From Mixophyes australis (Eukaryota > Chordata > Amphibia > Anura > Limnodynastidae): a stretch of 64,000 bases of DNA. A program made the position numbers and the translations under genes. Numbering within the stretch: the first letter of the stretch is position 1; each line of letters begins with the position of its first letter. Positions 11,638 to 23,087 of the stretch are shown here, one piece after another. Location of the stretch: the NCBI GenBank assembly GCA_036250195.1, contig JAVHZZ010000002.1, forward strand, positions 279,330,960 through 279,394,959. The letters run 5' to 3'. The notes under the pieces were generated by a model. The model ran no database searches and had not been told where the DNA came from. It worked only from the letters and a program-made list of their open reading frames with translations.

Positions 11638-13358
11638 AAATCTTCATATATTAACCAATATGTGTATGCGTGAATGTGTGTGTGTTCCCATTTTAAAACT
11701 AAAATATTACATTGAAAAACAAAACAAAACATAGATTTGTCAGCTGTCATATAAAACCCTGCTGTCTATTTGTCAGCTATGTTCGCCCTGGTGTGACAGC
11801 CATGTATGGTCATGTGTGTAAGTGTGGACTTTACTAGCAGCTACTTCAGTTGGTAACTGTGTCACTGTATAAAGTCCTCTATGTAGTGTCCTACTCATGT
11901 GCTGGTATTGCTATAAAAAGATTTTTTTCAGTCAACTCAACGTCACCCCCTAGACTAGAAAAATACTGAAGACTAATGTATATCAATCAATATTTTCTCT
12001 GCCAACTCACATGCCATTCTCAGTACCTCACATTCAGCTACTTGACTAAGTGAGAAAGACAAAGGGGTCTATTTCTATAACACTTTCTTCAAATATAACA
12101 GTACCCAGTGCATGTCTGTTTAACAGTGAAAAAATATAAAACACGAAAATTCTAAATTTTCTAGGGTTTCACATTATGTTGTATCTTGTGGTAAAAATCC
12201 TACTCCAATGTTCTATACAGATGTATGCCTATCCTCTAGCAATCTCCTGTCCTCCTTCCTCCCCACCCTTTGTGCATCCATATAAAGGAACATTTTTTGT
12301 ACAGAAGGCACAAAACAAAAAGAAAACAAAAACAGATATGCAGTCTATAAAACGTGAATCGTATTTCTACAACAGAACCTTTCTGCTTAACGTTAGCAGC
12401 TTCTATACACATAACACCAAACCCCTTTACTGTTTCTGTAACTCCTGTCAATCTAGTGTGTATCTCCCTGAGTTTGTCTTATGTAAAAATTAAAAAAATA
12501 TGTTTTGCCCCATTGATGAGACTGTGTCTGTTTTATTAGAGATGGTCACTGACCCCCGTGTTTTGGTTTTGGATTCGGTTTTGGATCTGGATTACCGTCG
12601 TGTTTTGGTTTTGGTTTTGGTTTTGCAAAACCGCCATTGCGTGTTTTGGTTTTGGTTTTGGTTTTGTTTGGTTTTGTTTTGCTATTTTGTTGGAAAATAC
12701 ATGTTTTTGTGCCTAAAATAACCCAATTTAGTGCTCCAACTGTTTTAGAGATAAGTAATCTAATTGTTGAGGTAATAAATCATCCAAAAAAACTGTTTAA
12801 TTCTTCGTTGGTAGGCCTTCATTTATTCTACACACAAAACAGATTGTCTTCCCCTCCATCTATGCATATTGGCAATGCAGCCATCGTCTTTGGATGTATA
12901 TTACACCCTACACTTATAGTTAAATATGTAAAGAAATGGAAAAAGACAGTTTGCTTTCTGTCTTTATAGGCCCCCCTCCACTTTTTTAAAAAAACAAAAA
13001 ATTCAGCCATTATAGACTGTACAATATTAATTGACATGGAGAAAGCCAGTTTGGTTTCTGTCTCTCTAGGCCCCCCTCCACTTGTATAAAATACTAATAA
13101 ATTCAGCCGTTATATACTATACAATATAAATTGAAATGGACAAAGGCAGTTTGGTATCTGTCTGCATCAGATCCTATCTCCACTAGCAGTAAAATAGAAA
13201 ACTATTCAGCCGTTATATAATCTAGAATATAAATAGAAATTGAGAAAGGCAATTTGGTATCTGTCTGCATCATAATCATCAACATCATCATTAGCGCCCT
13301 CGTCGCCTACACAAATCTCCCCCTCATCCTCTTCTAATTCCAAAGTGGCATCCTCAAT

Positions 13359-13865
13359 TTAGGTATCACCGGCTACACTCGGGCTATTAAGGCACACATC
13401 AGCAGAATGCTCACGATTAGACATCCCACTGTTGGATGGACTCTCCACAGGGATTGTTGTCATTTGTGAATCAGAGCAAATATTCTCCTGTAATGCCTCA
13501 CTGTTATCTTGCAGCTCGGCTTTGACGCGTAACAGTAGTTGTGCACCAATTGTAGGCTGGGTAACTTTTTGGGATCTGCCACTAATACCCAAAGGTGAAG
13601 GCCTCATTCTCTCTTTGCCACTGCTTGTGTAGAATGGCATGCTTGCAATTTTTTTTTTATCGTCACTTAACTTTTGCTCAGTTACACTTCTTTTTCGCTT
13701 CAATACAGTAAATTTTTTTTTGGTTTTTGTTTTTTGCACTAATTTGAAAACACTCTGTTGTTTGACATCGCCTTGGCCAGATGACGTACTGGGAACACTA
13801 ACATCAGGACTGGTGACAGAACCTGGTTGCTCATTCAGATCATATGTGGACTGCTTTGAATCCAT
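13359..13865 (-). CDS. Hypothetical 168-residue protein inside hAT-like element
   Basis: An uninterrupted frame starting at an ATG (13865). The product is serine-rich at the N-terminus, has a strongly basic stretch (residues ~45-70, with KTKTKKKF and LKRKRS), then a middle part with MPFYTSSGKERMRPSP. After its stop the same frame continues as an acidic stretch (ELEEDEGE), so the original protein was probably longer. The charge pattern fits a DNA-binding or nuclear N-terminal region, possibly the start of a transposase of the host element, but no domain was recognised. No catalytic hAT motif is present within it. Likely a remnant, not a host gene. Confidence 0.4.
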   Translation of the reverse strand: MDSKQSTYDLNEQPGSVTSPDVSVPSTSSGQGDVKQQSVFKLVQKTKTKKKFTVLKRKRSVTEQKLSDDKKKIASMPFYTSSGKERMRPSPLGISGRSQKVTQPTIGAQLLLRVKAELQDNSEALQENICSDSQMTTIPVESPSNSGMSNREHSADVCLNSPSVAGDT

Positions 13866-13880
13866 TCTGAGCGCAAACCA

Positions 13881-14696
13881 CTGGGGAGTGCTAAAAATTA
13901 TTTAGTAGATACTGCTGACAGATATGACTTTTGACAGCCAGAAATATTAATGCACAATTAGGGAGGACACCCCAAAAACACTGAGGAGTGCTAAAAATTA
14001 TTTAGTAGATACTGCTGACAGATATGACTTTTGATAGCCAGAAATATTAATGCACAATTAGGGAGGACACCCCAAAAACACTGAGGAGTGCTAAAAATTA
14101 TTTAGTAGATACTGCTGACAGATATGACTTTTGACAGCCAGAAATATTAATGCACAATTAGGGAGGACACCCCAAAAACACTGAGGAGTGCTAAAAATTA
14201 TTTAGTAGATACTGCTGACAGATATGACTTTTGACAGCCAGAAATATTAATGCACAATTAGGGAGGACACCCCAAAAGCACTGAGGTGTGCTAAAAATTA
14301 TTTAGTAGATACTGCTGACAGATATGACTTTTGACAGCCAGAAATATTAATGCACAATTAGGTAGGACACCCCAAAAGCACTGAGGTGTGCTACAAATTA
14401 TTTAGTAGATACTGCTGACAGATATGACTTTTGACAGCCAGAAATATTAATGCACAATTAGGGAGGACACCCCAAAAGCACTGAGGAGTGCTACAAATTA
14501 TTTAGTAGATACTGCTGACAGATATGACTTTTGACAGCCAGAAATATTAATGCACAATTAGGGAGGACACCCCAAAAGCACTGAGGTGTGCTACAAATTA
14601 TTTAGTAGATACTGCTGACAGATATGACTTTTGACAGCCAGAAATATTAATGCACAATTATGGGGGACACCCCAAAATCGCTGGGGAGTGCCAAAT
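13881..14696. repeat. Exact 100-bp tandem array (8 copies plus partial)
   Basis: Units start at 13881, 13981, 14081 and so on to 14581, with a partial ninth at 14681. No insertion or deletion occurs between starts; only a few substitutions differ (for example GAGGAGTG/GAGGTGTG and AAAAACA/AAAAGCA). Each begins CTGAGGAGTGCTAAAAATTA and ends GACACCCCAAAA. Confidence 0.95.
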
Positions 14697-15049
14697 ATGA
14701 AGAAAAAATAATAAACCTCTATCCTCCTCTCTGCACTAGCGATTTTGGTTAGAGCAATTGCAAGAACAATATTATATTCTCTGTCCCTGCTCTAATTAGC
14801 CTATGACTACACCCTGCTCTCTCCCTCTGTCAAATGGCGATGGATTGCTGTGGAGGCGTGTATTTTATAAAGTTGAAGTATCGCGAGAACCGAGTCCCGA
14901 GATCCGACAACGTCACAATGACGTTCGGCCTCGATTTGGATTCGGAATGGGCGGGAGAGTACCGAGCTGCTCAGCTCGGTACTCGGATACCCAAAGTTCG
15001 GGTGGGTTCGGTTCTCGGAGAACTGGACCCGCCCATCTCTAGTTTTTAT

Positions 15050-15869
15050 CTCTACCAGAGCAGAGAGAGAGAGAGACTAGCATAGATGTAAAAAAAAACA
15101 AAAAAAACGAGAAATAAGAAAGCCATGAATAATAGGAATACAAAGATTTGAATACAAGGGTTTGAAAACAAACATACACGCAGAAAGGGAGATTTTACAG
15201 CAAAAATGACAGCTTGATTGGACTCTATGGGAAAATGGCTGTATTCATTTCACTAATCCCCTTAGTTATTCACCAAACTATGATCCCTCTCCCTACTTGT
15301 CTTACACCAACCGTGCAATCCAGTGTCGTCCGTCATTTGTTCATTAAGAACTCTGTATCACCATAACTACATACCTTTGCAACGGACTTTCCTAACTTAT
15401 GATAGAGAAATTAAAAATTTACTCTTAGTGACTTTCATATTTCTCTGAAATACATAAAACGATATTTTGGAGCAAAGTATGTACATACTTCATTTTTGGA
15501 TAATGATTCTCAGCCAAACAAATTATCATGAGTCACTGCAGCCTAAAACAAAGAGTGTTCTAATTGTCTATTGTTAATTTTTTTTTTTCCTCTATCCCAA
15601 CCCCTTAAGCACTAAGTCTATATATCCTTTGTCTACCTTTATCTGTGAAGAAAAGACAAGATAGTTATCTTTAAACAACAAACAAACCAAACATTTTCAT
15701 TCTTTACCCTCGGCCAGCGATCAGGAATGCAAACATATGATACATATAACAAACAAGCAAAATCAACAACGTATTAATTTTAAATCAGTAATCGGCACAC
15801 TAATACTTACCACAGTTTAACATTTACCACGCCTGGTTGTAGGACTATAGTTGTGACTTGTTTTCTTTA
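15050..15869 (-). pseudogene. ERV pol region, decayed
   Basis: Lies between two hAT-like insertions and continues the provirus from the gag end. Translation on the minus strand gives only short frames. The first ~20 codons continue the gag frame across the insertion site; no protease or RT motif could be recognised. Confidence 0.4.
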
Positions 15870-16039
15870 GTTGACTACAGGGCCGGACTGGCCATCTGGC
15901 ACTTTTGGCATATGCCAGAAGGGCCGATGGCTATATGGGCTGACCCGACTCCTGTCCCCGGGAACCAGCTACCTCTGTTGGGGGGTTCGCAAGGGTGCCG
16001 CGATTTTCGGGGGAGGGGGGGCTGCGGGGGTGCCGCGAT

Positions 16040-17160
16040 TTTCGTGGGGCGGGGGGGAGTCGGGGCTGCTGGGGGAGTGGGTGAGAGAGCAAGGGGGTTC
16101 TGGGAGAGGGGGTGAAATCCAAAGGGGAAGGGGGTGTTGGGAGAGGGGGTGAGAGATCCAAAGGGGAAGGGGGTGCTGGGAGAGGGGATGAGATCCAAAG
16201 GGGAAGGGGGTGCTGGGAGAGGGGATGAGAGATCCACAGGGGAAGTGGGTGCTGGGAGAGGGGATGAGAGATCCGAAAGGGGTGCTGGGAGAGGGGGTGA
16301 GAGAGCAAGGGGGTGCTGGGAGAGGGGGTGAAAGCCAAAGAGGAAGGGGGTGCTGGGAGAGGGGGTGAGAGAGCAAGGGGGTGCTGGGAGAGGGGGTGAA
16401 AGCCAAAGGGGAAGGGGGTGCTGGGAGAGGGGGTGAGAGAGCAAGGGGGTGCTGGGAGAGGGGGTGAAAGCCAAAGGGGAAGGGGGTGCTGGGAGAGTGG
16501 GTGAGAGAGCCAGGGGGTGCTGGGAGAGGGGATGAGAGATCCAAAGGGGAAGGGGGTGCTGGGAGAGGGGATGAGAGATCCAAAGGGGAAGGTGTTGCTG
16601 GGAGAGGGGATGAGAGATCCAAAGGGGAAGGGGGTGCTGGGAGAGGGGATGAGAGATCCGAAGGGGGTGCTGGGAGAGGGGATGATAGAGCCAAAGGGGG
16701 TGCTGGGAGAGGGGATGAGAGAGCCAAAGGGGAAGGGGGTGCTGAGAGAGGGGATGAGAGAGCTTAAGGGGGTTCTGGGAAAGGGGATGAGAGAGCCAAA
16801 GGGGAAGGGGGTGCTGTGAGAGGGATGAGAGAGCTAGGGGGTAGGGGTGCTGGGAGAGGGGTGAGAGAGCCAGGGGGTAGGGAGTGCTGGGAGAGGGGGT
16901 GAGAGAGCCAGGGGGTAGGGGGTGCTGGGAGAGGGGGTGAGAGAGCCAGGGGGTAGGGGGTGCTGGAAGACGTGTGAGAGAGCCAGGGGGTAGAAGGTGT
17001 AGGAAGACTTGTGAGTCACAGGGGGGTAGACAGTGCAGGAAGACGTGTGAGAGAGCCAGGGGAGAAGGTGTTGCAGGAAGACGTGTGAGAGTGCCAGGGG
17101 AGAAGGTGGTGCAGGAAGACGTGTGGGAGAGCCAGGGGAGAAGGTGGTGCAGGGGGTTAA
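16040..17160. repeat. G-rich minisatellite, GGTGCTGGGAGAGGGG theme
   Basis: Irregular units of ~30-42 bp built from GGTGCTGGGAGAGGGGRTGA, GAGAGCCAAAGGGGAAG and similar blocks, giving way after ~16960 to GGAAGACGTGTGAGAG units. Strongly strand-asymmetric in G. Long open frames on both strands (up to 432 codons, Pro/Leu/Ser-rich on the minus strand) are by-products of the repeat. Confidence 0.9.
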
Positions 17161-18289
17161 GTGAGAGGGACAAAGGAGAAGATGGTGCAGCGGCATAGGT
17201 AAAAGAAAGTGTAAAGGGAGAGACATCTTAAGAATGGGAATGTCAGGGATACAGCCATCATAAAACACAAGTAGTAATGAAGAATAGGAATGCACAGAGG
17301 GGACAATTAACTTATATTTTCCATACCCCCACTTCTAAATTTCCGCTTCGACCACTGCCCTCTGTTCCTGCTCCCGACTGCCTATGAGCTGACAGCTGCT
17401 GATCCCTCCTCGCCCAGCGCACCCAGTAGCAGAACAGAACACAGGATGCCATAATCAGGTAAGTTCAAATATTTTCTCGTGTGCAATGTGTTTTTAACCA
17501 TCCTTTCTTGAACTGGGGGCACTACTGTGTATCCAATGACGTTTAAAACACTATGTATTGCTCATTATTGTGCTGTAATGTTTCTTGCATATTTATCTGT
17601 ACAAAGATTTTTAATTAAGAGGAAAAAACATTGCTTGTCATAAATTTTATCTGATTGTGTCAATATATCTATTTATGTTTGCATTGTAAATGGTGTATTA
17701 AGCTGCTCCTGGGACTTACACACTCAGTATCTGATATGTTGTACAATTTTTATTTGTGAATGAGTTTTTGTCTGGGCACTACTAATGATTTGTGGGCACT
17801 ACTATGGCATAATGTTATTTTGGGACACTATTATGGCATAATATGACCTTGGGGCACTACGATGTGGCATTATATGAACTGGGCGCACTATGGTGTGGCA
17901 TAATATGAACTTTTGCCATATTATCTTCTCTGACATTTTGCTGTAGATGGAAATACTTTTAATGTGGCCGTGTGGGTTCAAATGATCATTCAATAGTTAT
18001 GTTTTTTTTTTTAGATATATGTTAGAGTTTTATTTCATGTGGAATGATTCATGAAAATTCTGCCATTACTATTTATTTGAGGAAAAAGGGTACCTGTTAC
18101 CTATATGTGAGTATGTATTCTGTTGTTGCTATCTTGTGGGAGATTTGAAAAAAAGCAAAACATTGGTTTCCTACAGTGGCGCCTGTATAATTGGTGGTAT
18201 TGCTGTAGTATGGGGTGGCGTGGTGGCAGCAATGTTCTTGTGTGTTTGGGGCTTAGTATTGTTAATAAGTTGGAGAGGGTATTGCTGTA

Positions 18290-18415
18290 ATGTGGGGTTG
18301 ATGCTGGTTGCTGTAATGTGGGGGGTGATGCTGGATGCTGTAATGTGGGGGGTGATGCCGATTGTTGTAATGTGGGGTGTGATGCCGGTTGCTGTAATGT
18401 GGGGGTGATTGATGT
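18290..18415. repeat. Short array, GCTGTAATGTGGGG units
   Basis: About five copies of a ~24-bp unit with GTTGCTGTAATGTGGGGGTG. The counterpart in the second family copy (59770-60125, reverse orientation) is expanded to more than a dozen units. Confidence 0.85.
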
Positions 18416-18706
18416 TATATGATTGTGTGTGCGGGGTTATTTATTGCTGTAATTTGGGCACTAATAAAGTATTGTCATGGTATTTATTGATGTAATTGGG
18501 GTGCTAACAATGTAATGTTGAGGGTCATTAGGAGAAATAAATACCTCCCTCACACACACTACTCATACTACATCATATTGTACAGCACCAGCAACGCGCA
18601 CTGCACCAGTGCGCAACAATATAGTGCATGGAGCTCACAACACGTGGGCCTGTGTGCTATAAATGCCAGGGCTGATTTTTAGTCCCAGTCCGGCCCTGGT
18701 TGACTA

Positions 18707-19209
18707 TAGTTCTTCCTCAAAACATTTGCTGCTGTGAGGTGTGCAGGTAACTGTTGGAAACCCTCTGTAACTTGTGTGCACCTTCTCTGTGGGTGTCTAT
18801 GTAATTCCCCCTTAGGTGGCCCAAGTGTATTTGCTTCCGCTCTTGTCATTGTACAGTCCCTTGCTTGATGTCCTGTTTTATGGCATCTAAAACACTTCCT
18901 CAACTCATGCTATTTCTTTTCCTTAAACCAGGTGTTATTATACTGTGGTCGTGTGTGCAGTCCCTCTAGTGCTTGGATAATCAACATCATTAGCCTATCA
19001 CTCTGCGCTTTTTCCTTTTTACATATATTTTTATCATGTTCTACAGCAAGCTCTTTAATTGCATTTACCGTGAGACCTCTCCAATTAGGAAAAGAGGTTT
19101 GTATCCAGGTCCTTAGATCCTCCCGGAGACCGTCCATTAGTACTACAACAGCTACCTCCCTATGATGTGGATTTTCCCTTATATCTGTTATCCCTGTGTA
19201 CTTTATCAT
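18707..19209 (-). pseudogene. gag: ERV gag, capsid C-terminus and nucleocapsid
   Basis: Minus-strand frame 19209-18910 has the feel of a retroviral capsid C-terminal region (VVVLMDGLREDLRTWIQ, then a charged helix rich in KK). After an in-frame stop near 18909 the next frame contains a single zinc knuckle, CFRCHKTGHQARDC, with exact C-X2-C-X4-H-X4-C spacing. It is cut by the hAT-like insertion at 18699. One knuckle is typical of gamma- and epsilon-like gag. Role when intact: virion assembly and RNA packaging. Broken here by a stop, an insertion within it (see 19252) and loss of the end. Confidence 0.8.
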
Positions 19210-19779
19210 GGCCGTTAGAGCTCTTGCAAAATAGTCAGTTGTAATCTCACTCAGAGCCGGATTTAGACCTCATAGGGCCCTAGGCAGGATACTGTTTTTG
19301 GGCCCCCTCCCTGAAACAATCCATAGCACTATATTTTTGCAGCCTACCATATACCCCTATAGTTACGTAGAAGTGAAAGCATGTGCCGCCGCATGCCTAA
19401 CATATACCCTTATAGTTAAGTAGATATGAAAGCATGTGCCGCCGCATGCCTACCATATACCACTATAGTTAAGTAGATATGAAAGCAAAAGGAGGTGAGG
19501 GCATGGCTTGCATCTTTGGGGGCGTACCTAACATGTGAAAAGAGCAAGGCCACCCTGCTGCAGAAAAAGGCACCCCTAAATAATTATCAAGCAGTCCCGT
19601 TTTTTTAAGTAGTTGGGTCAAAACAACTTAATAAATATTGAAGTCAGGGTAGAATTACTTACTTAAGTTGTTTGCAAAAATAATACGCATAAATCCAAGT
19701 ATGTGCTCTTGTCACTTTTGTCCCTCTATCATCACACTGTGCCCCTTCATTGTCACTTTTGCCCCTTCACAATATCACA

Positions 19780-20450
19780 TGTGCCCTTTCACCATCACCT
19801 CTGTGCCCATCACCATCACCACCTCTGTGCCAATCACCATCACCACCACTGTGCCAATCACCATCACCACCTCTGTGCCCATTACCACCTCTGTGCCCTT
19901 GACCATCACCACTTCTGTGCCAATCACCATCACCACCTCTGTGCCTCTTCACCATCACCACCTCTGTGCCCTTCACCATCACCACTTCTGTGCCAATCAC
20001 CATCACCACCTCTGTGCCTCTTCACCATCACCACCTCTGTGCACATCACCACCTCTGTGCCTCTTCACCATCACCACCTCTGTGCCTCTTCACCATCACC
20101 ACCTCTGTGCCAATCACCATCACCAATTTTGTGCCCCTTCACCATCACCACCTCTGTGCCCTTCACCATCACCACCTCTGTGCCCATCACCACTTCTGTG
20201 CCAATCACCATCACCACTTCTATGCCAATCACCATCTCTGTGCCCTTCACCATCACCACCTCTGTGCCCTTCACCATCACCACCTCTGTGCCCTTCACCA
20301 TCACCACTTCTGTGCCAATCACCATCTCTGTGCCCTTCACCACCTCTGTGCCCATCACCATCACCACTTCTGTGCCCCTTCACCATCACCACTTCTGTGC
20401 CCCTTCACCATCACCACTTCTGTGCCCCTTCACCATCACCACTTCTGTCC
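19780..20450. repeat. Minisatellite, CACCATCACCACCTCTGTGCC units
   Basis: About 25-30 irregular units of 18-27 bp made of CACCATCACCAC and TCTGTGCC with alternating CCCTT or CCAAT linkers. Open frames in all forward frames (275-279 codons) are His/Pro/Thr repeats and not genes. Confidence 0.92.
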
Positions 20451-20539
20451 CTTGTTTTACTTACCTTTCTATTGCGCGCTGCTCCTCCTCCATCAGTCCA
20501 GATGTAAAAAAAAAAGAAAGAGTCACGTGATCGCTCGTC

Positions 20540-20607
20540 GGGTCCCGGCAGCCTCTCCTCCTCTCTCTATCACTGAGACACTGAGAGGAGAAGAGGCTGC
20601 CGGGACC
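20540..20607. repeat. Long hairpin in hAT-like element
   Basis: Arms GGGTCCCGGCAGCCTCTCC and its near-complement GAAGAGGCTGCCGGGACCC can pair with a small loop around ATCACTGAGACAC. Followed by repeats of ATTCGCGGCACCCGACCC and poly-C. Confidence 0.8.
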
Positions 20608-20836
20608 CAATTCGCGGCACCCGACCCCCCTCCCCCGATTCGCGGCACCCGACCCCCCCTCCCCCGACTCGCAGCACCCCCCCCCCCCCCCGAGTCGGGG
20701 GAGGGGCCAATTTTTTTTCTTTTTTTTTCTTTTTTTTTAAATTGCTCCTGTCCCCCCCGAGCTGTGCCCCCGAGAGCCGCTAGGCCCTAGGCAAGTGCCT
20801 AGGTTGCCTAGCGGTAAATCCGGCCCTGATCTCACT

Positions 20837-21905
20837 AATTTTTTGTTTGATAGTGAAGATTTTTCCCCATTCCACTGTCACTGGAAAATATATGGCCAAC
20901 TGTGTGATTATACGTCCAATATTTTCCTGATTGTCATCCTCGTTAAGGAATTATCCTTCTCCAACCTACAATCCTTAATGAACTTTTGTATATCAGTATC
21001 GAGAGGAAGACAAGCTCTAAACACCACTCGCCAATCTTTATTAGTAGGCTCATGTGCATTACCTAAATGTCTAATAAATTTCTGACACTTGGCCAAATCT
21101 TTTCTAGGATCAGGGAAATCAGACATAATTATAAATAGTTTCGTTCTAGTCCATGGAACATGCGTTACTACGTGTTCCATGGGAAATACACCATCTATGT
21201 CCACCTTCCCATTGGGAACTGCTGTTGTGCGGACAGGATGCAGACTTACCAAGTCGCTACATTCTGAATTATTTGCTTGAATTGCTGTTGCAGTACAATG
21301 AATGTCCCCCTTTCTGTTAATTTCTATATTATTCTCACTGATTTCAGCCGCTGCCCCCGCCGGTGCAACCGTCCCCTTTCCTTGTCCGTGTACTGCTTCT
21401 TGTATGTTACTGGCATGGGAAATGGCTGAAATGACTGTGGGTACATCTTCTTCTTCTGAAACATTACTTAAGACATCATACAAATTACTCATTACATTTT
21501 TAACATTTTTGGTATTGGCTGTACATACCCGACCGACCACATTTGTCGGGGCGCGCTTGCGCTCAGTTCACCACGCTTTGCAACTTCCGGAATGCTTGTT
21601 TCCGGTACGCTTACTTCCGCTGAACACGCGCTTCTTTGCCACGTGTACCCTTCTTGTTGCCACAATTTTAAACAGTCATCATGTTCAATTCTTATTTTCG
21701 TTGATTTAATCAACCGCACTTTATCTCTAACATTGTTTAACACCTCTGAGTCAAAAGTACCTATGTTTGGGAAAGGTTTCACACACTCCCGGGTCATCTT
21801 GACCCACTTGTCGCAGTATGCCGTTGCATACGCACCATATTTATTATGCATAACATACTTTGCCGAACCAACCGGCCATTCATTAGGCAGCACACAATTG
21901 GCCAT
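20837..21905 (-). pseudogene. gag: ERV gag, matrix to capsid N-terminus
   Basis: Starts at the ATG at 21905. A first frame of 137 codons (to 21492) and an overlapping second frame (21540-20908) cover the N-terminal half; the frame change between them near 21500-21540 is a lesion. The first part has matrix-like features (PVGSAKYVMHNKYG, followed by CDKWVKM). The second has an alanine/glycine-rich linker and a capsid-like block (DFPDPRKDLAKCQKFIRHLG). A potential assembly protein of the virion when intact. The capsid continues beyond the hAT-like insertion at 19252-20828. Not functional. Confidence 0.75.
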
Positions 21906-23069
21906 CTCTTCTTGGCCCCGGACGATTTCAAAAGGTACGTCCCCTCAACTCCACGCTACTGAGTATCACTTAACAATAACATGCGATTGTCAGCGTACTG
22001 ATCGGAGTAACAACCTAACACAACTGGGATCAGACAAGTACCAACTTCGCAATACCCTGCCTTTCCTAGTTTGAGTACTTTACCACTGTTAGCAACCGAT
22101 ATCAATCAAGAATATCAGTGGTTTCAGCGTATTTCCTCCCACATCTCCCAAGTCACAATCACGGCTGCACTAAATCAACCATGCGGTCCGATCACACCGC
22201 TTACAGATACTAACTATCAGTAAGCTGTGCGATTAATATTTAGGAATGCCGCGAAAACCTGTTATTTTCGCTTCGAGTATACCTGCCATGTATACTCTGT
22301 GGTGTCTCTTTATCCCCTGCTCTTTGTTAGAACAGAACACCACTTCACACAAAGGTTTCTTTATATCCTGTTAACACCGAGAACTGAACCTTTGTTGTCA
22401 GGTACCCTTTTTACCGTGCCCCTTCAGACGCACCTGTACCAAAGTGCTATCTATCTTCAATAGTTCCACGCTGCCCTCCCAATACTCAATCAAGGCCCTG
22501 CCATGTGGTCCAACCGCACTGCTCAGAGATACTAGTTATCGGTGAACATCGAGATTAGTATTAGGTGCACGTGCAAAACCCTATATTCCGTTACCAGTAT
22601 ACTTTTGTCTTTGTGCATAACATTCGCATACACACACACAACCTTTTGTTTTCTGTACAGAAAATTAATTTCCCAAACACTAGTAATATATTTTCAGAGG
22701 TTTTTTTTTTACAAGTAATTATACTATGCATATATAACAGACTATGAACATGATTGTTTTTAAACACGTGGTAAACATACCGGAAATTCATACTTGCTAA
22801 ACAGGAAGTACACATACACTAGGCACTGCAATACCTTTTAAAACGAAAAAACGACAATAAAAAGAAACATTTTTCTTTCTTGTCCCTAGATTCTAGTTAG
22901 CATTTCTTCAGATTACGCAACTGCGGACATTCGGCTTCTCAACACAAAATGGACAACAGGTTTTGAACACATTGCGTTCTTTCCCGTATGAGAAGCGTCT
23001 GTCAATATCCACCCTTTGTTGAGGAACCGAATTCCGTCAGCCTTGCATACCTTCCGGCAACGTAACCTC
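21906..23069 (-). other. ERV 5' leader (untranslated/packaging region)
   Basis: About 1.16 kb between the primer site and gag ATG. It includes a roughly 300-bp diverged direct duplication (units near 22170-22470 and 22495-22800, sharing GATACTARCTATC, GATTARTATT and CAGTATAC-like blocks). Function inferred only from position. Confidence 0.5.
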
Positions 23070-23087
23070 CAAACTCACGAGCCCCCA
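23070..23087 (-). other. ERV primer binding site, tRNA-Pro type
   Basis: Minus strand reads TGGGGGCTCGTGAGTTTG, 3 nt after the LTR. The first 11 bases equal the well-known proline-tRNA primer site of gammaretroviruses; the rest diverges. Confidence 0.7.

Larger units (their letters stand above)
12537..15041. mobile_element. hAT-like element with 100-bp tandem array, inserted in ERV
   Basis: Left end TAGAGATGG and right end CCCATCTCTA are inverted copies. The flanking octamers TGTTTTAT and GTTTTTAT agree at six of eight positions, consistent with an old 8-bp duplication. The left end is rich in GTTTTGG repeats (12555-12670) and the right end carries a dyad-rich block around CGAACC/GGTTCGG. 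It contains a minus-strand open frame (13359-13865) and a strict 100-bp array. Its ends belong to the broad TAGAGATG group also seen at 31413, 54422 and (right end) 49415. Confidence 0.8.
15878..18698. mobile_element. Non-autonomous hAT-like element, family copy 1
   Basis: Perfect 8-bp target duplication GTTGACTA (15870-15877 and 18699-18706). Ends are inverted repeats: CAGGGCCGGACTGG at the left, CCAGTCCGGCCCTG at the right. The insertion interrupts ERV gag just after the zinc knuckle. No transposase; the bulk is a G-rich minisatellite (16040-17160), unique AT-rich sequence with GGGCACTA repeats near 17780-17920, and a second short array (18290-18415). A second, oppositely oriented copy is at 59502-62968. 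Confidence 0.92.
19252..20828. mobile_element. Non-autonomous hAT-like element with CACCATCAC array, inserted in ERV gag
   Basis: Perfect 8-bp target duplication ATCTCACT (19244-19251 and 20829-20836). Ends are CAGAGCCGGATTTAG and TAAATCCGGCCCTG, imperfect inverted repeats. Contains a GTGCCC/CACCATCAC minisatellite, a hairpin (20540-20607) and C-rich tracts. Related ends are seen at 29572 and 56245. It splits capsid from the N-terminal gag. Confidence 0.92.

Noticed and set aside
13881..14696. CRISPR-like regular array
   Set aside because: Units are contiguous 100-bp copies with no unique spacers, in a vertebrate-type genome within a transposon.
15875..17173. 432-codon minus-strand frame rich in Pro, Leu, Ser and overlapping frames on both strands
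   Set aside because: It runs exactly along the G-rich minisatellite; several frames and both strands are open because the unit lacks stops. No non-repeat domain.
19668..20790. Three forward frames of ~275 codons, His/Pro/Thr-rich
   Set aside because: Translation of the CACCATCAC/TGTGCC minisatellite inside the 19252 element; all three frames are open, which real genes do not show.
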